64,000 bases of DNA. Origin: Streptomyces aurantiacus JA 4570 (lineage in GTDB: Bacteria > Actinomycetota > Actinomycetes > Streptomycetales > Streptomycetaceae). Where the stretch lies: the NCBI RefSeq assembly GCF_000414115.1, contig NZ_AOPZ01000337.1:22735-86734 (forward strand), written 5' to 3'. Below the pieces are notes generated by a model, which worked only from the letters and a program-made list of their open reading frames with translations, was not told the origin of the DNA and did no database searches. Of the stretch, positions 8,154 through 16,683 are shown piece after piece. How positions within the stretch are numbered: position 1 is the stretch's first letter; each line of letters opens with the position of its first letter. A program made the position numbers and the translations under genes.

Positions 8154-8618
8154 TCAGACGTCCTCGGGCTTGATCCGGCCGCGCCAGGCCCCCGACTCCC
8201 GCGCGCGGCGCTCGATGTAGTCCTTGAACCGCTGCATGTCGCCCTTCACCCGGCGGTCGATGATGCCCATGGAGTCGGCGGCCTTCTCGGCCATCCCGCC
8301 GGCTTCGACATCCATCACCAGCTCCACCCGCGTGCGGGACTCGTCCAGCGGCTGGAAGCGGACCATGCCCATCTGGCGGATGTCGCCGCTGATGGTGCGC
8401 CAGGCGATGCGCTCGTCCGGGAGCTGGTCCACGATCTCGGTGTCGAACTCCCTGCGGACACCGGCGATCTTCGTGGTCCAGTGGTTGCGCCGGTCGTCGA
8501 GCTGGACGACTTCCTCCACACCCTCCATGAAGTGCGGGAACTCCTCGAACTGCGTCCACTGGTTGTAGGCAGTGCGAGCGGGAACCTCGACGTCCACCGT
8601 CTCCGTGACCGTGCTCAT
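8154..8618 (-). CDS. SRPBCC family protein (polyketide cyclase/dehydrase-like)
   Basis: A 154-aa START/SRPBCC fold protein. It opens with the typical strand VTETVDVEVPARTAYNQWTQFEEFPHFMEGV and runs through the β-sheet to a long C-terminal helix (GDMQRFKDYIERR) that closes the hydrophobic cavity. Such stand-alone proteins bind hydrophobic ligands; no catalytic residue can be assigned. The start at 8618 has a strong AGGAGG ribosome site. It is first in a group of minus-strand genes (LLM oxidoreductase, DUF4235, DUF3618, small hydrophobic protein) of the kind often induced by osmotic or envelope stress, which is an inference from context. Confidence 0.87.
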   Translation of the reverse strand: MSTVTETVDVEVPARTAYNQWTQFEEFPHFMEGVEEVVQLDDRRNHWTTKIAGVRREFDTEIVDQLPDERIAWRTISGDIRQMGMVRFQPLDESRTRVELVMDVEAGGMAEKAADSMGIIDRRVKGDMQRFKDYIERRARESGAWRGRIKPEDV

Positions 8619-8768
8619 CAGCGTGCCTCCTCTTGGTCCGCGGACGCGGACCTGATCTGTTCTTCGTGCTCGATCGTGTTTGATCGCGTCGTGCCGCACC
8701 GGCGATCCCGCGCGGCACAGAGCCCGGGTACCCGAGAACGCGGGAAACGCACCCCGTCCGGAACCCGA

Positions 8769-9740
8769 TCAGCCGAAGGCGTCCCGCAGCGCGGGCAGCA
8801 GCGTCTTCTCCGACCACTCCAGGTACGCGTGCTGGGTGTCGCCCCCGACCTGCACCAGGGCGACCTCCGTGAAGCCGGCCTCGACGTAGGGCCGGACGGC
8901 GGCGACGAAGGCGTCGGGGTCGTCCCCGCAGGGGATCGACTCGGCGACGTCCTCGCGCGTCACGAACTGGGTGGCGCCGGCGAAGGAGTCCGGATGGGGC
9001 AGTTCGGCGTTCACCTTCCAGCCGCCGGCGAACCAGCGGAACTGGTCGTGCGCCCGCGCGACGGCCGCGTCGCGGTCGGTGTCGTAGCAGATGGGCAGCT
9101 GTCCGACCCGCGGTTTCCCGGAGCCGCCGTGGCGGTCGAACGCGCTGATCAGTTCCTGCTTGGGCTCGGTGGCGATCACCAGGTCGCCCAGGCGTCCGGC
9201 GAGCGCGCAGGACTGTTCGCCGGACACCGCGATGCCGATGGGCGGCGGGTCGTCGGGCAGGTCCCACAGGTGCGCCGAGTCCACGTCGTAGTGCTTGCCG
9301 TGGTGCGTGACGTGCCCGCCGTCGAAGAGCGCCCGGATGATGCTTACGGCCTCCTCGAACATCTCGTGGCGTACGTCCACGGCGGGCCAGCCGCGGCCCA
9401 CCACGTGTTCGTTGAGGTTCTCGCCCGACCCGAGGCCGAGCCGGAACCTGCCCTCGGCGAGGAGCTGGAGCGTCGCGGCCTTCTGGGCCACCACCGCCGG
9501 GTGGTAGCGGAAGGTCGGACAGGTCACGTACGTCATCAGCGGGATGCGCGAGGTGGCCTGCGCCGCGGCGCCCAGGACGCTCCAGGCGTACGGGGAGTGG
9601 CCCTGCGAGCGCAGCCAGGGAAAGTAGTGGTCGCTGGTCACCGAGAAGTCGAACCCGGCCGCCTCGGCGCCGACCACATGCTCGACGAGCTCCCGGGGCC
9701 CGGCCTGCTCGGTCATCATCGTGTATCCGATTTGCACCAT
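8769..9740 (-). CDS. LLM-class F420-dependent oxidoreductase
   Basis: A 323-aa TIM-barrel enzyme of the luciferase-like superfamily. Motifs are EAAGFDFSVTSDHYFPW (coenzyme pocket), a glycine-rich LGLGSGENLNEHVVG at about 110 and the C-terminal FTEVALVQVGGD strand. The pattern fits the F420-dependent subgroup related to glucose-6-phosphate dehydrogenase-like proteins (TIGR03557 type). The start at 9740 is preceded by AGGGGA; an upstream in-frame ATG at 9878 has no family similarity. Substrate unknown. Confidence 0.88.
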   Translation of the reverse strand: MVQIGYTMMTEQAGPRELVEHVVGAEAAGFDFSVTSDHYFPWLRSQGHSPYAWSVLGAAAQATSRIPLMTYVTCPTFRYHPAVVAQKAATLQLLAEGRFRLGLGSGENLNEHVVGRGWPAVDVRHEMFEEAVSIIRALFDGGHVTHHGKHYDVDSAHLWDLPDDPPPIGIAVSGEQSCALAGRLGDLVIATEPKQELISAFDRHGGSGKPRVGQLPICYDTDRDAAVARAHDQFRWFAGGWKVNAELPHPDSFAGATQFVTREDVAESIPCGDDPDAFVAAVRPYVEAGFTEVALVQVGGDTQHAYLEWSEKTLLPALRDAFG

Positions 9741-9922
9741 GTTGATCGCGTCCCCTGTGTCCGCCGGGACAAACAGGACCTTCGGCCGGATGCCGTAACG
9801 CACGCTCCGCCCCGCAGCAGGCAGCGCGATGGGGAGGACGGCCGTGCCGTCCTCCCCACCGTGTCGAACCGACCGCACGTCGAGGCGGGCTCACCACCCG
9901 TCGCGTGGGGCCGACTCTCCCG

Positions 9923-10189
9923 TCAGCCGGGCCACGTGCCCGTCATCCTGCGGGTCGCGGCCGCCCCGCCGCGGTCGACCGCCGCCTTCACCGCGGCGAA
10001 GATCGCACCCTGGAGCGTGGCGGCCAGCAGCACTTCACCCCAGGTGCGGTCCTCGTCCGTGGCGTCGGGTGCGTCCTCCTCGTGCCCGAGCCCCTTCCAC
10101 GCCTGCCGGAACAGCGCGCCGGCCAGCATGCCGCTGACGGCTCCCAGCGCCAGGCCGACCGGCTTGTACGCGATCTTCGCCGCACGCAA
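9923..10189 (-). CDS. DUF4235 small membrane protein
   Basis: An 88-aa protein with two membrane segments (PVGLALGAVSGMLAGALF and VLLAATLQGAIFAAVKAAVD) separated by an acidic loop ending TWGEV, the pattern of DUF4235. It starts three bases after the stop of the DUF3618 gene, so the two are translationally linked. Function unknown; the pair is common in actinomycete membranes. Confidence 0.88.
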   Translation of the reverse strand: MRAAKIAYKPVGLALGAVSGMLAGALFRQAWKGLGHEEDAPDATDEDRTWGEVLLAATLQGAIFAAVKAAVDRGGAAATRRMTGTWPG

Positions 10190-10192
10190 GGC

Positions 10193-10522
10193 TCACTTCT
10201 CCTTGCGCCGGAGCACCAGCCACAGCGCGGTCGCGCCGGCGGCGGTGACCAGCAGCAGCATGCGGTTGTTGCGCGCCGCCTCGGCGCCCTGACCCGCCTT
10301 CTGCCTCAGCAGTTCGGGCGTCTGCTCCTGGAGTATGTCCCCGGCCTGACTCGCCATCGCCTTGGCCTGGTCCGTGGTGTGGGCGGCCTTGGCCTTCACG
10401 TCGGTCGTCGCGGCCGCCAGCGCGTCGACCGTCCGGCCGAGTCCCTGCTTGGTCTCCTCGGCCTGCTTGCGCAGGCCCTCGGGAATGGCCGGGCTCTTCG
10501 AGTGGTGCGTCCGCTGGGTCAT
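10193..10522 (-). CDS. DUF3618 membrane-anchored protein
   Basis: A 109-aa protein: an amphipathic helical stalk (EETKQGLGRTVDALAAATTD, then KAKAAHTTDQAKAMASQAG) typical of DUF3618, followed by one C-terminal membrane helix (MLLLVTAAGATALWLVL) and a basic RRKEK end. It forms an operon with the DUF4235 gene immediately downstream. Function unknown. Confidence 0.88.
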   Translation of the reverse strand: MTQRTHHSKSPAIPEGLRKQAEETKQGLGRTVDALAAATTDVKAKAAHTTDQAKAMASQAGDILQEQTPELLRQKAGQGAEAARNNRMLLLVTAAGATALWLVLRRKEK

Positions 10523-10600
10523 GGATCTGTACTCCTTCGATCTCGGCCACGTCGGCCGGTGAAACGCTTCGATTCGCTCGGGTGCGTCACCCGGGGTGCA

Positions 10601-10771
10601 TCACCAGCGGTACCAACGACCCCTGCGCCCGCCGTGTCCGGCCGGGCGGACGACGAAGCCGAGCAGCCACGCCACGATGAGGACGGCTGCGACCAGCCAC
10701 AGGAACTTGACGGCGAAACCCGCGCCGAAGAGCACGAGCGCGAGCAGCAGAACAATCAGCAAAGGAACCAT
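10601..10771 (-). CDS. Small hydrophobic membrane protein
   Basis: A 56-aa protein of two closely spaced hydrophobic helices (VPLLIVLLLALVLFGAGFAV and WLVAAVLIVAWLLGFVV) and a basic Gly/Arg tail. It resembles the small hydrophobic proteins often found beside DUF3618/DUF4235 genes in Streptomyces. A strong GGAGGTGG ribosome site precedes the ATG at 10771. Confidence 0.82.
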   Translation of the reverse strand: MVPLLIVLLLALVLFGAGFAVKFLWLVAAVLIVAWLLGFVVRPAGHGGRRGRWYRW

Positions 10772-10833
10772 GTCTTGTCCACCTCCGCCGTCCCGAGTGC
10801 CCCCGAGCGGCGGTTTCACACGCGGCGCGTACG

Positions 10834-12213
10834 TCAGCCGGGCGACGGCGAGGTGCGAACGGCCCGGGTGGCTTTCGCGAGCCGGGCCCAGGCGTCCTGG
10901 TCGTAGGGGCACCGGGGGCGCAGATTGACGCGTTCGCTCAGGAGCGTGCGGGCGAGGTCGTGGCGGCCGGCGTGCAGTGCCGACTCGACCAGGGTCTTCT
11001 GTACGGCGTCCCGCTGGGCGTGGCTGCCGCCGAAGGTGTGGAGACGGTGCCGCAGCGGAAGCAGCAGGTCGACCGCGTCGGCGTGGCGCCGCTGCCCGTA
11101 GGCCACCAGGGCCCGGCACACCGGGAGCCCGATCTCGGCGGTCATCGGTACGTTGGAGAGCCCCGGGCGGCCGGAACCGGCGTCCCGCAGCCATGCCTCC
11201 CTGTCGCGGATGAGCCGTTCGGCGTCGGACACGCGGCCGGCCCCGACGTGGGCCATGACGGCGTGGACGTCGTTGAAGGCGTAGTAGGCACCGTCGCTCC
11301 GCCGGGCCCAGGCGTCGGCGAGGTCGGCCCAGCGATCGCCGGTGTCGGTGCCCGCGAGGTGGAGCCGCCAGAGCAGGGAAGCGGCGTCCAGGAGTTCCAT
11401 GGCGGCGTCGGCCGAGCCGTCGTGGCGCACGGCGGTGTCGTAGACCGCGAGGACCTTGTCCGTGCGGCCGGTCTCCATGACGTACAGGGCGTAGTGCCAC
11501 CAGTTGTGCACGTGCAGGTAGTTGTCCGTCGACCAGTCGTCCGCGCGGGCGTCGAGAAAGCGGATGCCGTCCTCGTACCGCCCCTGCATCTCGTAGGCGT
11601 GGACGACGGCGTGGATGCCCCAGACGTCGCGCGCGTTGCGTTCGACGGAGGCCAGGCCCGCGTGCTCGGCCGGCGTGTAGTGACCGGCCTCTTCCAGGCC
11701 GAACGCGTACATGCCCTGGAGCAGGCCGTAGTGCGGATCGTCCGTGTCCCAGGCGGACAGGGCGCCGCCGATGCGGTCGCGCAGCAGCACGGCGTTGCCG
11801 GTGAAGAAGTCGATCTGATGGCCGACGGCGAGGGCGAGAGCGTCTTTGGGGTGGGCCACGACGAGCTCGGCGAGGACGCGGCCCGCCGCGTGCATGTCGC
11901 CGTCGAGCCAGCGCGACGCGGCCTCGACGTGCATGCGCTCACGCGGGGTCAGCTCGGCCGCGTGCACGTCCGCGCGGTACGCCTCGAACGCCGTGGCCGC
12001 CTCGGCTGCGTCCCGCTCCTCCGTGCCCAACAGGCCGAGGTAGGCCCCGAAGACGTGCCCCATGGCGGAGCGGGGCGAGGCGTCGAGCACCGCTCGGGCC
12101 TCCGCCGCGACCTCCTCGCGGAAGAACAGCAGATGGTCGAGCGCGTTCTCGTAGTGCCGGGCGCCGTCGGCGTCGGTGTACGTCATCGTGTGCGCGTGCC
12201 GGTCCGTGACCAC
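10834..12213 (-). CDS. Tetratricopeptide repeat protein, TTC38 family
   Basis: A 459-aa α-helical protein. Its pattern (GHVFGAYLGLL, DGDMHAAGRVLAELVVAHPKD, the highly conserved NYLHVHNWWHYALYVME) is that of the TTC38 family, whose biochemical role is not established. The start is taken as GTG at 12213 because GGGAGG lies seven bases before it and the conserved sequence begins with TYTDADG; frames upstream are not conserved. It is separated from the next minus-strand gene (12322) by about 100 bp. Confidence 0.85.
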   Translation of the reverse strand: MVTDRHAHTMTYTDADGARHYENALDHLLFFREEVAAEARAVLDASPRSAMGHVFGAYLGLLGTEERDAAEAATAFEAYRADVHAAELTPRERMHVEAASRWLDGDMHAAGRVLAELVVAHPKDALALAVGHQIDFFTGNAVLLRDRIGGALSAWDTDDPHYGLLQGMYAFGLEEAGHYTPAEHAGLASVERNARDVWGIHAVVHAYEMQGRYEDGIRFLDARADDWSTDNYLHVHNWWHYALYVMETGRTDKVLAVYDTAVRHDGSADAAMELLDAASLLWRLHLAGTDTGDRWADLADAWARRSDGAYYAFNDVHAVMAHVGAGRVSDAERLIRDREAWLRDAGSGRPGLSNVPMTAEIGLPVCRALVAYGQRRHADAVDLLLPLRHRLHTFGGSHAQRDAVQKTLVESALHAGRHDLARTLLSERVNLRPRCPYDQDAWARLAKATRAVRTSPSPG

Positions 12214-12321
12214 TGTGTCCTCCCGACGGGTCGCCCTCGTGCCGCAGTGATCTCTGCCCCGCGGCGGGAGGACGGACACCACGGCGCGGCGAACACCGCC
12301 CCGCCGCCGCACCGCGGGGAC

Positions 12322-12558
12322 TCAACGGTCCCGTACGTAAAGAAGCAGGAACGAACAGATCCCCGCGCAGCCCGCGACGATGCACACCACCCCGGTGACA
12401 TCCGTGCCGAACAGCTCCATCAGATGCCGGTCGCCCGCCGCGAGGGCCACGATCTGCCCGGCCACGACGGTCAGGCCCCCGAGGAGGAAGGCGACGAGAA
12501 GGACGCGGGTCGCGCCCAGCAGGAACGTACGCAGGAAAGTGGGCACGACGTTGTGCAT
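12322..12558 (-). CDS. Small membrane protein of unknown function
   Basis: A 78-aa protein with two hydrophobic segments (about 17-40 and 52-74) and three Cys in the second (VVCIVAGCAGICSF). The ATG at 12558 has GGAGAAC-type upstream purines. It lies between the TPR gene and the sugar-acid operon; no family recognised. Confidence 0.6.
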   Translation of the reverse strand: MHNVVPTFLRTFLLGATRVLLVAFLLGGLTVVAGQIVALAAGDRHLMELFGTDVTGVVCIVAGCAGICSFLLLYVRDR

Positions 12559-12579
12559 GGCGGTTCTCCGTTTCCGGAC

Positions 12580-12639
12580 GGGTTCTGTCTCGGGTTCTGT
12601 CTCGGGTTCTGTCTCGAGTTCTGTCTCGAGTTCTGTCTC
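12580..12639. repeat. Five tandem 12-bp repeats
   Basis: Five consecutive 12-bp units, three GGGTTCTGTCTC and two GAGTTCTGTCTC, occupy the gap between the end of the permease gene (12680) and the small membrane-protein gene (start 12558). They overlap its probable promoter region. Confidence 0.9.
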
Positions 12640-12679
12640 CGGGCGAAACTTCCACTTCCAGGGGGGACGGCCGCCCCGC

Positions 12680-14029
12680 TCAGCCGGGGATCCACAGCAC
12701 CCCCACCGCGATCAGGACGCCGAACAGATAGGTCGGCAGCAGGTAATAGAGGGCTACGGGCAGGAAGATGCGGGCCGGGTTGATGTCGGCGATGCCGGCG
12801 GCCACGTACAGCGGGGCGGCGCCCGGGGGCGAGCACCCCTCCGAGGAGGCCCACACGATGACCGCCGCGAAGGCCACGTGCGCGGGGATGCCCGAGGCGG
12901 TGAGCGCGGCGAACGCGACGGGCCCGACCGCCGCGAGCGTCGAGGTGGTGTTGAGGGGGCCGGCCACGATGACGAGGATCAGGCCCACGACCAGGGCCGC
13001 CACCAGGGGCGGCACGCCCTGCAGGTCCTTCAGGTACGGCGCCAGCTGTTCGCCGAGGCCGAGCCGGGCCAGGACCTCGGAGGCCGCGAACGCGGACACC
13101 ATCGTCACGCCCACCAGACCCAGCTTCGGCCCGATCTCGCCGAGCGTCCGCCACCAGTCGCCCCCGCCGTGCGGCAGCGCCCGCCGTTCCACCAGGAGCC
13201 CGGCGATCAGCATCACCACCGGGAGCCACACCAGCAGGGGTACGGCGTCCGTGGCGTCGAGGCCGTCGAGCCGGTCGGTCGCCCAGTCGCTGCCCGGGCC
13301 CGTCGTCAGCAGGACCGGTACGGCGACGGCGGCGAGGACGAGCAGCGACGTCCAGCCCGCGCCGAACGACTGCCGCAGGGGCCGGATGTCGTCGGCCGCC
13401 ATCGTGCCCACGCCCCGCCACCGCACGATCCCGTACGCGACGACGAGCCGCATCGCCACCATCCACGCGCCGGTGACGAACAGCGTGCCGACGACGTCGT
13501 GCGACGAGAGCACGGGCACCACCGTCGGCGCGGCGAGCAGCACGAAGAACGCCCCGCTGAACGGGAAGGTCGCGCCGACCCCGGCGTTTCCGGACAGGAC
13601 GAGCGCGGCCGTCTCGCCGCTGGCCCGCGACCGCTTCATCCACGGAATGGCCAGCGAACCCACGGTGGCGACGATCGCCGCGCCGTTGTGCGCGACGGCG
13701 CCGAACAGGCCGGAGGCGACCGTCGCCGCGTACGCGGAGCCGCCCTTGCGGCGGCCGAGGAGCGAGCTGAGGATGTCGATCATCCGGTGCACGAGCCCCG
13801 TACGGGTGAGCAGTTCGCTCACGAAGACGAACGCGAGCGCCGCGAACGTGATCTCCGACTTCATGCCCTCGACGAGGCTCTCCCAGGCCACGCGCGGCGC
13901 GTCCGTGCCGCCGAAGGCCGCGCTCGCCAGGAACCCCAGGATCATGGCCTCGCCGATGTTCCGCTTGAACGCCACGTTCCACACGATGATGACCCCGATG
14001 AACGCCACCAGGGCGAGGATCGCGCTCAT
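12680..14029 (-). CDS. TRAP-type large permease (DctM-like)
   Basis: A 449-aa integral membrane protein of about 11-12 helices. Diagnostic stretches are the GLFGAVAHNGAAIVATVGSLAI segment around 110-130 and SGNAGVGATFPFSG around 150, matching the DctM fold, in which Na+ or H+ drives uptake of organic acids. No DctQ small subunit or classical secreted DctP protein is adjacent. Its start overlaps the stop of the aldolase fusion gene by ATGA, so it is the last cistron of the sugar-acid operon and is likely the importer of the acid. Confidence 0.8.
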   Translation of the reverse strand: MSAILALVAFIGVIIVWNVAFKRNIGEAMILGFLASAAFGGTDAPRVAWESLVEGMKSEITFAALAFVFVSELLTRTGLVHRMIDILSSLLGRRKGGSAYAATVASGLFGAVAHNGAAIVATVGSLAIPWMKRSRASGETAALVLSGNAGVGATFPFSGAFFVLLAAPTVVPVLSSHDVVGTLFVTGAWMVAMRLVVAYGIVRWRGVGTMAADDIRPLRQSFGAGWTSLLVLAAVAVPVLLTTGPGSDWATDRLDGLDATDAVPLLVWLPVVMLIAGLLVERRALPHGGGDWWRTLGEIGPKLGLVGVTMVSAFAASEVLARLGLGEQLAPYLKDLQGVPPLVAALVVGLILVIVAGPLNTTSTLAAVGPVAFAALTASGIPAHVAFAAVIVWASSEGCSPPGAAPLYVAAGIADINPARIFLPVALYYLLPTYLFGVLIAVGVLWIPG

Positions 14030-15390
14030 CGGCGTGGGTCTTCCAGACCGGCCACGCGGTACGCCTCGCGCGCGGGAGCGGCGGTGAGGTGCCGCAGGAG
14101 CGCGGTGGCCTCGGGGTCGCGCGCGGCGTGCGCGCCCAGGGCGACCGACAGGTCCGTGTAGTGCTGGACCTCTTCGGGGAACGGCCCGACCACCCGGGCC
14201 TCGGGCACGAAGCGCAGCTCGCTCAGCTGCTGCACGGCCAGGTCCGCCCGGCCGTCCGTCACCGCGAGCGCGGTGAACCCCTTCTCGACCACCGTGGCCC
14301 GGGAGTTGACCTCCTCCGCGATGCCGAGCCGCTCCAGGAGCGCCGCGAACGCGACACCGCTCGCCCCCGTACGCGAGTACGCCACCGAGCGCGCGGACGT
14401 CAGCGCCCGCACCAGCGCGCGGGTACTGGAGAGGTCCACTGCGGGGGCGCCCGGCGGCACGGCCACGCCGATCCCGACGCGCGCGAGCGGCCGCAGCGAG
14501 GAGGCGTCGAGCACGCCGGATGCGGCCAGCTTCTCCAGGCCGCCCGTCACCCCGACCATGACGTCGGGCCGCGCGCCGCCCGCGATCTGCTCAAGGAGGA
14601 CGTTCGTGGGTTCGTAGACGCCCTCGACGCCGATGCCGGTGGTGCTGGTGAACGCCTCCAGAACCACGTCGTCCAACGCCTTCTTGATGGCGAGCGCGCT
14701 GAACAGAGCGACAGCGCCGGGGAGTTGGGGCGCGAGGGCCGCGCGCCGGTCCTCGGTCAGAGGGGTGTGGTCCGTGCCGCGCAGCAGCAGGAAGATCCGC
14801 GCTGTCTGCTCCAGCTCCTCGACGGCGTCCAGCGCCGCGTCGAGGCCGGGCGCCGCCACGACCGGCCCGTGGTGCCGCAGCAGCAGCGCCGCGTGCGTAC
14901 GGGCCTTCTCCTCGGCGACATCGGCCAGTTGGGCGTCTCCGGGCGCGAAGTACGGCAGCAGCGGGAGCCGTCCGACGCGCATCGCGTAGTAGGCGGTGAG
15001 CGCGGGCAGCGCGTCGTCCGCGTCGAGGCCGTCGAGACACGACACGGCGGCCGCGTGCGTCGAGTGCGTGTGCACGACGGCCCGGGCGTCGGGGCGTGCG
15101 CGCAACACGGCCGCGTGCAGGAACGCCTCCTTCGACGGCGGCGGCCCGTCGAGGTGCGCCCCGTCGGCGTCGATGACGGACAGGTCCTGGGGGAGCACCG
15201 TCGCGAGATCGGCGCCGGTGGGGGTGATGAGGACGCTGCCATCGCCGGTGCGCAGCGAGACGTTGCCGGTACGGCCGTGCACGAGGGCACGGGCGGCCAG
15301 GGCCCGGGCGCTGGTGACGACGGCTGCGCGGGCGGCCGGGTGGGAGGCGGCAGCGCTCGCGCGTTCTTCTGCCGAGTGGGTCGCGGTCAT
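14026..15390 (-). CDS. otnC: 3-oxo-tetronate-4-phosphate decarboxylase (OtnC, class II aldolase) fused to a ModA-like binding domain
   Basis: A 454-aa two-domain protein. Residues 1-215 form a class II aldolase/adducin fold with metal ligands in VVHTHSTHAAAV and LLLRHHGPVVA, and the phosphate-binding GRTGNVSLR; OtnC-type members decarboxylate 3-oxo-tetronate-4-phosphate. With no stop or start codon between, residues 222-454 form a periplasmic-binding-protein fold resembling ModA-like proteins (VALFSALAIKKALDDVV, ARPDVMVGVTGGLEKLA, VAYSRTGASGVAFAALL). There is no signal peptide, so the binding domain is cytosolic. The ATG at 15390 overlaps the natural stop of otnK. The fusion is unusual; a sensory or substrate-channelling role is inference. 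Confidence 0.8.
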   Translation of the reverse strand: MTATHSAEERASAAASHPAARAAVVTSARALAARALVHGRTGNVSLRTGDGSVLITPTGADLATVLPQDLSVIDADGAHLDGPPPSKEAFLHAAVLRARPDARAVVHTHSTHAAAVSCLDGLDADDALPALTAYYAMRVGRLPLLPYFAPGDAQLADVAEEKARTHAALLLRHHGPVVAAPGLDAALDAVEELEQTARIFLLLRGTDHTPLTEDRRAALAPQLPGAVALFSALAIKKALDDVVLEAFTSTTGIGVEGVYEPTNVLLEQIAGGARPDVMVGVTGGLEKLAASGVLDASSLRPLARVGIGVAVPPGAPAVDLSSTRALVRALTSARSVAYSRTGASGVAFAALLERLGIAEEVNSRATVVEKGFTALAVTDGRADLAVQQLSELRFVPEARVVGPFPEEVQHYTDLSVALGAHAARDPEATALLRHLTAAPAREAYRVAGLEDPRR

Positions 15391-16683
15391 GAGCGGGCTC
15401 CTTGGGTTCGTCCGTGCGGGGAGGGGGAGCGGTCCGGGGGAGGGGCGGAGGCGGTCGCGAGGAAGTCGGCGCCGCCGAAGTTCCCGGACTTGAGCAGGAG
15501 GGCGACGCGGGGGGATCGAGGGCACGCCGGGCGCGGCGGCCCGGCCGATCCAGCCGCCGGTGACCCCGAGCGCGGCCACCACGGCGCCCGACGTCTCGCC
15601 GCCCGCGGCGATCACGCGCCGGGCGCCGCGTGCCACGAGTCCCGCGGCGATGCGGCCGGTGGCTTCCTCCAGCACGGCAGCGGCACGCTCGGAACCCAAC
15701 GCCCGCTGAACGGCCCGCAGTTCGTCGGGCGGAACGGAGGAGTGGATCACGGGTGCCCCGTGCGGTGCCTCGGGCGGCAGCGCGTCGTACCAGTCGAGGG
15801 CGCGCCCGGCCAGCGCCGCCGGGTCCGGCTCGTCGACGGGGTCGAGCCGGTGCAGCGGACGGCCCAGGGCGCGCAGGGCGTCCAACTGCTCCAGCGTGCG
15901 CGCCGAGCAGCTCCCGCACAGGACGGCGGCGGGCCAGGCGTCCAGCGGATCGTCATCGTCGTACGCGTCCGGGGCGCCGCCCGGAACGGCGCGGGCGAGC
16001 CCTCCGGCAAGGCCGGCCGCACCCGCGGTCAGCGGCGCGTCGGCGGTGGCGCGGCCGAGGGTGCGCAGGTCGTCCTCGTCGAGCGCGTCGGCCAGCAGAT
16101 AGCGGACTCCGCGGGCCGTGGCGTCGGCGAGGGCCGCGCGGACCGCGTCGGCGCCCGCGCGCACGGTGTCCCACTCCACGAGCCCGACCGGCCGCTCCGT
16201 CTGCGCCCGCAGCAGCCGGGGCAGCGACGAGTCCGTCATCGGCGTCACCGGATGGTGCCGCATGGGCGACTCGGCCAACGGCACGCCGTCGACGAAGAGA
16301 TGACCCGCGTACTGGGTCCGGCCGTGCTGCGGTGAGCTGGGCGTCAGGAGCACGGCAGGCGCGTCCAGGGCGTCGGCGAGCGCGTCCAGGACCGGGCCGA
16401 TGTTCCCGTCGGCGGTGGAGTCGAAGGTCGAGCAGAACTTGAAGTAGACCTGCCGCACCCCGTGTCCGCGCAGCCGCCGCAGCGCCTCCAGGGACTGCGC
16501 CACCGCGTCGGCGGGGGTGGCCATCCGGCTCTTGAGCGCGACGACCACCGCCTCGTGCGCGCCCGGCGGTTCCACGTCCTCGCCGGGCACACCGAAGTAA
16601 AGGACGGTCCGCAGTCCGCTCTTCCGCAGGGCCAGGGCCACATCGGTCGCCCCGGTCACATCGTCGGCGATCACTCCGAGCAC
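15387..16683 (-). pseudogene. otnK: 3-oxo-tetronate kinase (OtnK), frameshifted near its 3' end
   Basis: A DUF1537 four-carbon acid sugar kinase. It starts at GTG 16683 with AAGGAGG upstream and runs through the signatures GVIADDVTGATDVA and YFKFCSTFDSTADGNIG to GVTGGWIGRAAAPGVPSI. There the frame is lost at a G6 run on the plus strand (15509-15514). Removing one G restores RVALLLKSGNFGGADF, the conserved family end, and then a TGA at 15387 that overlaps the next start as ATGA. As given, the kinase frame runs on into the aldolase, giving one artificial frame of over 1000 codons. Length 1297 nt is 1 modulo 3, consistent with one extra base. The enzyme would phosphorylate 3-oxo-tetronate at O4 with ATP. 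Confidence 0.87.

Noticed and set aside
7680..10292. A plus-strand open frame of 870 codons opposite the SRPBCC, LLM and DUF4235 genes
   Set aside because: It is antisense to well-supported genes; high third-position GC removes stops from the complementary frame. No family similarity.
12471..13982. A minus-strand frame ending in RQNSRQNP repeats
   Set aside because: The repeats come from translating the non-coding 12-bp array; the rest is the permease gene in a wrong frame.
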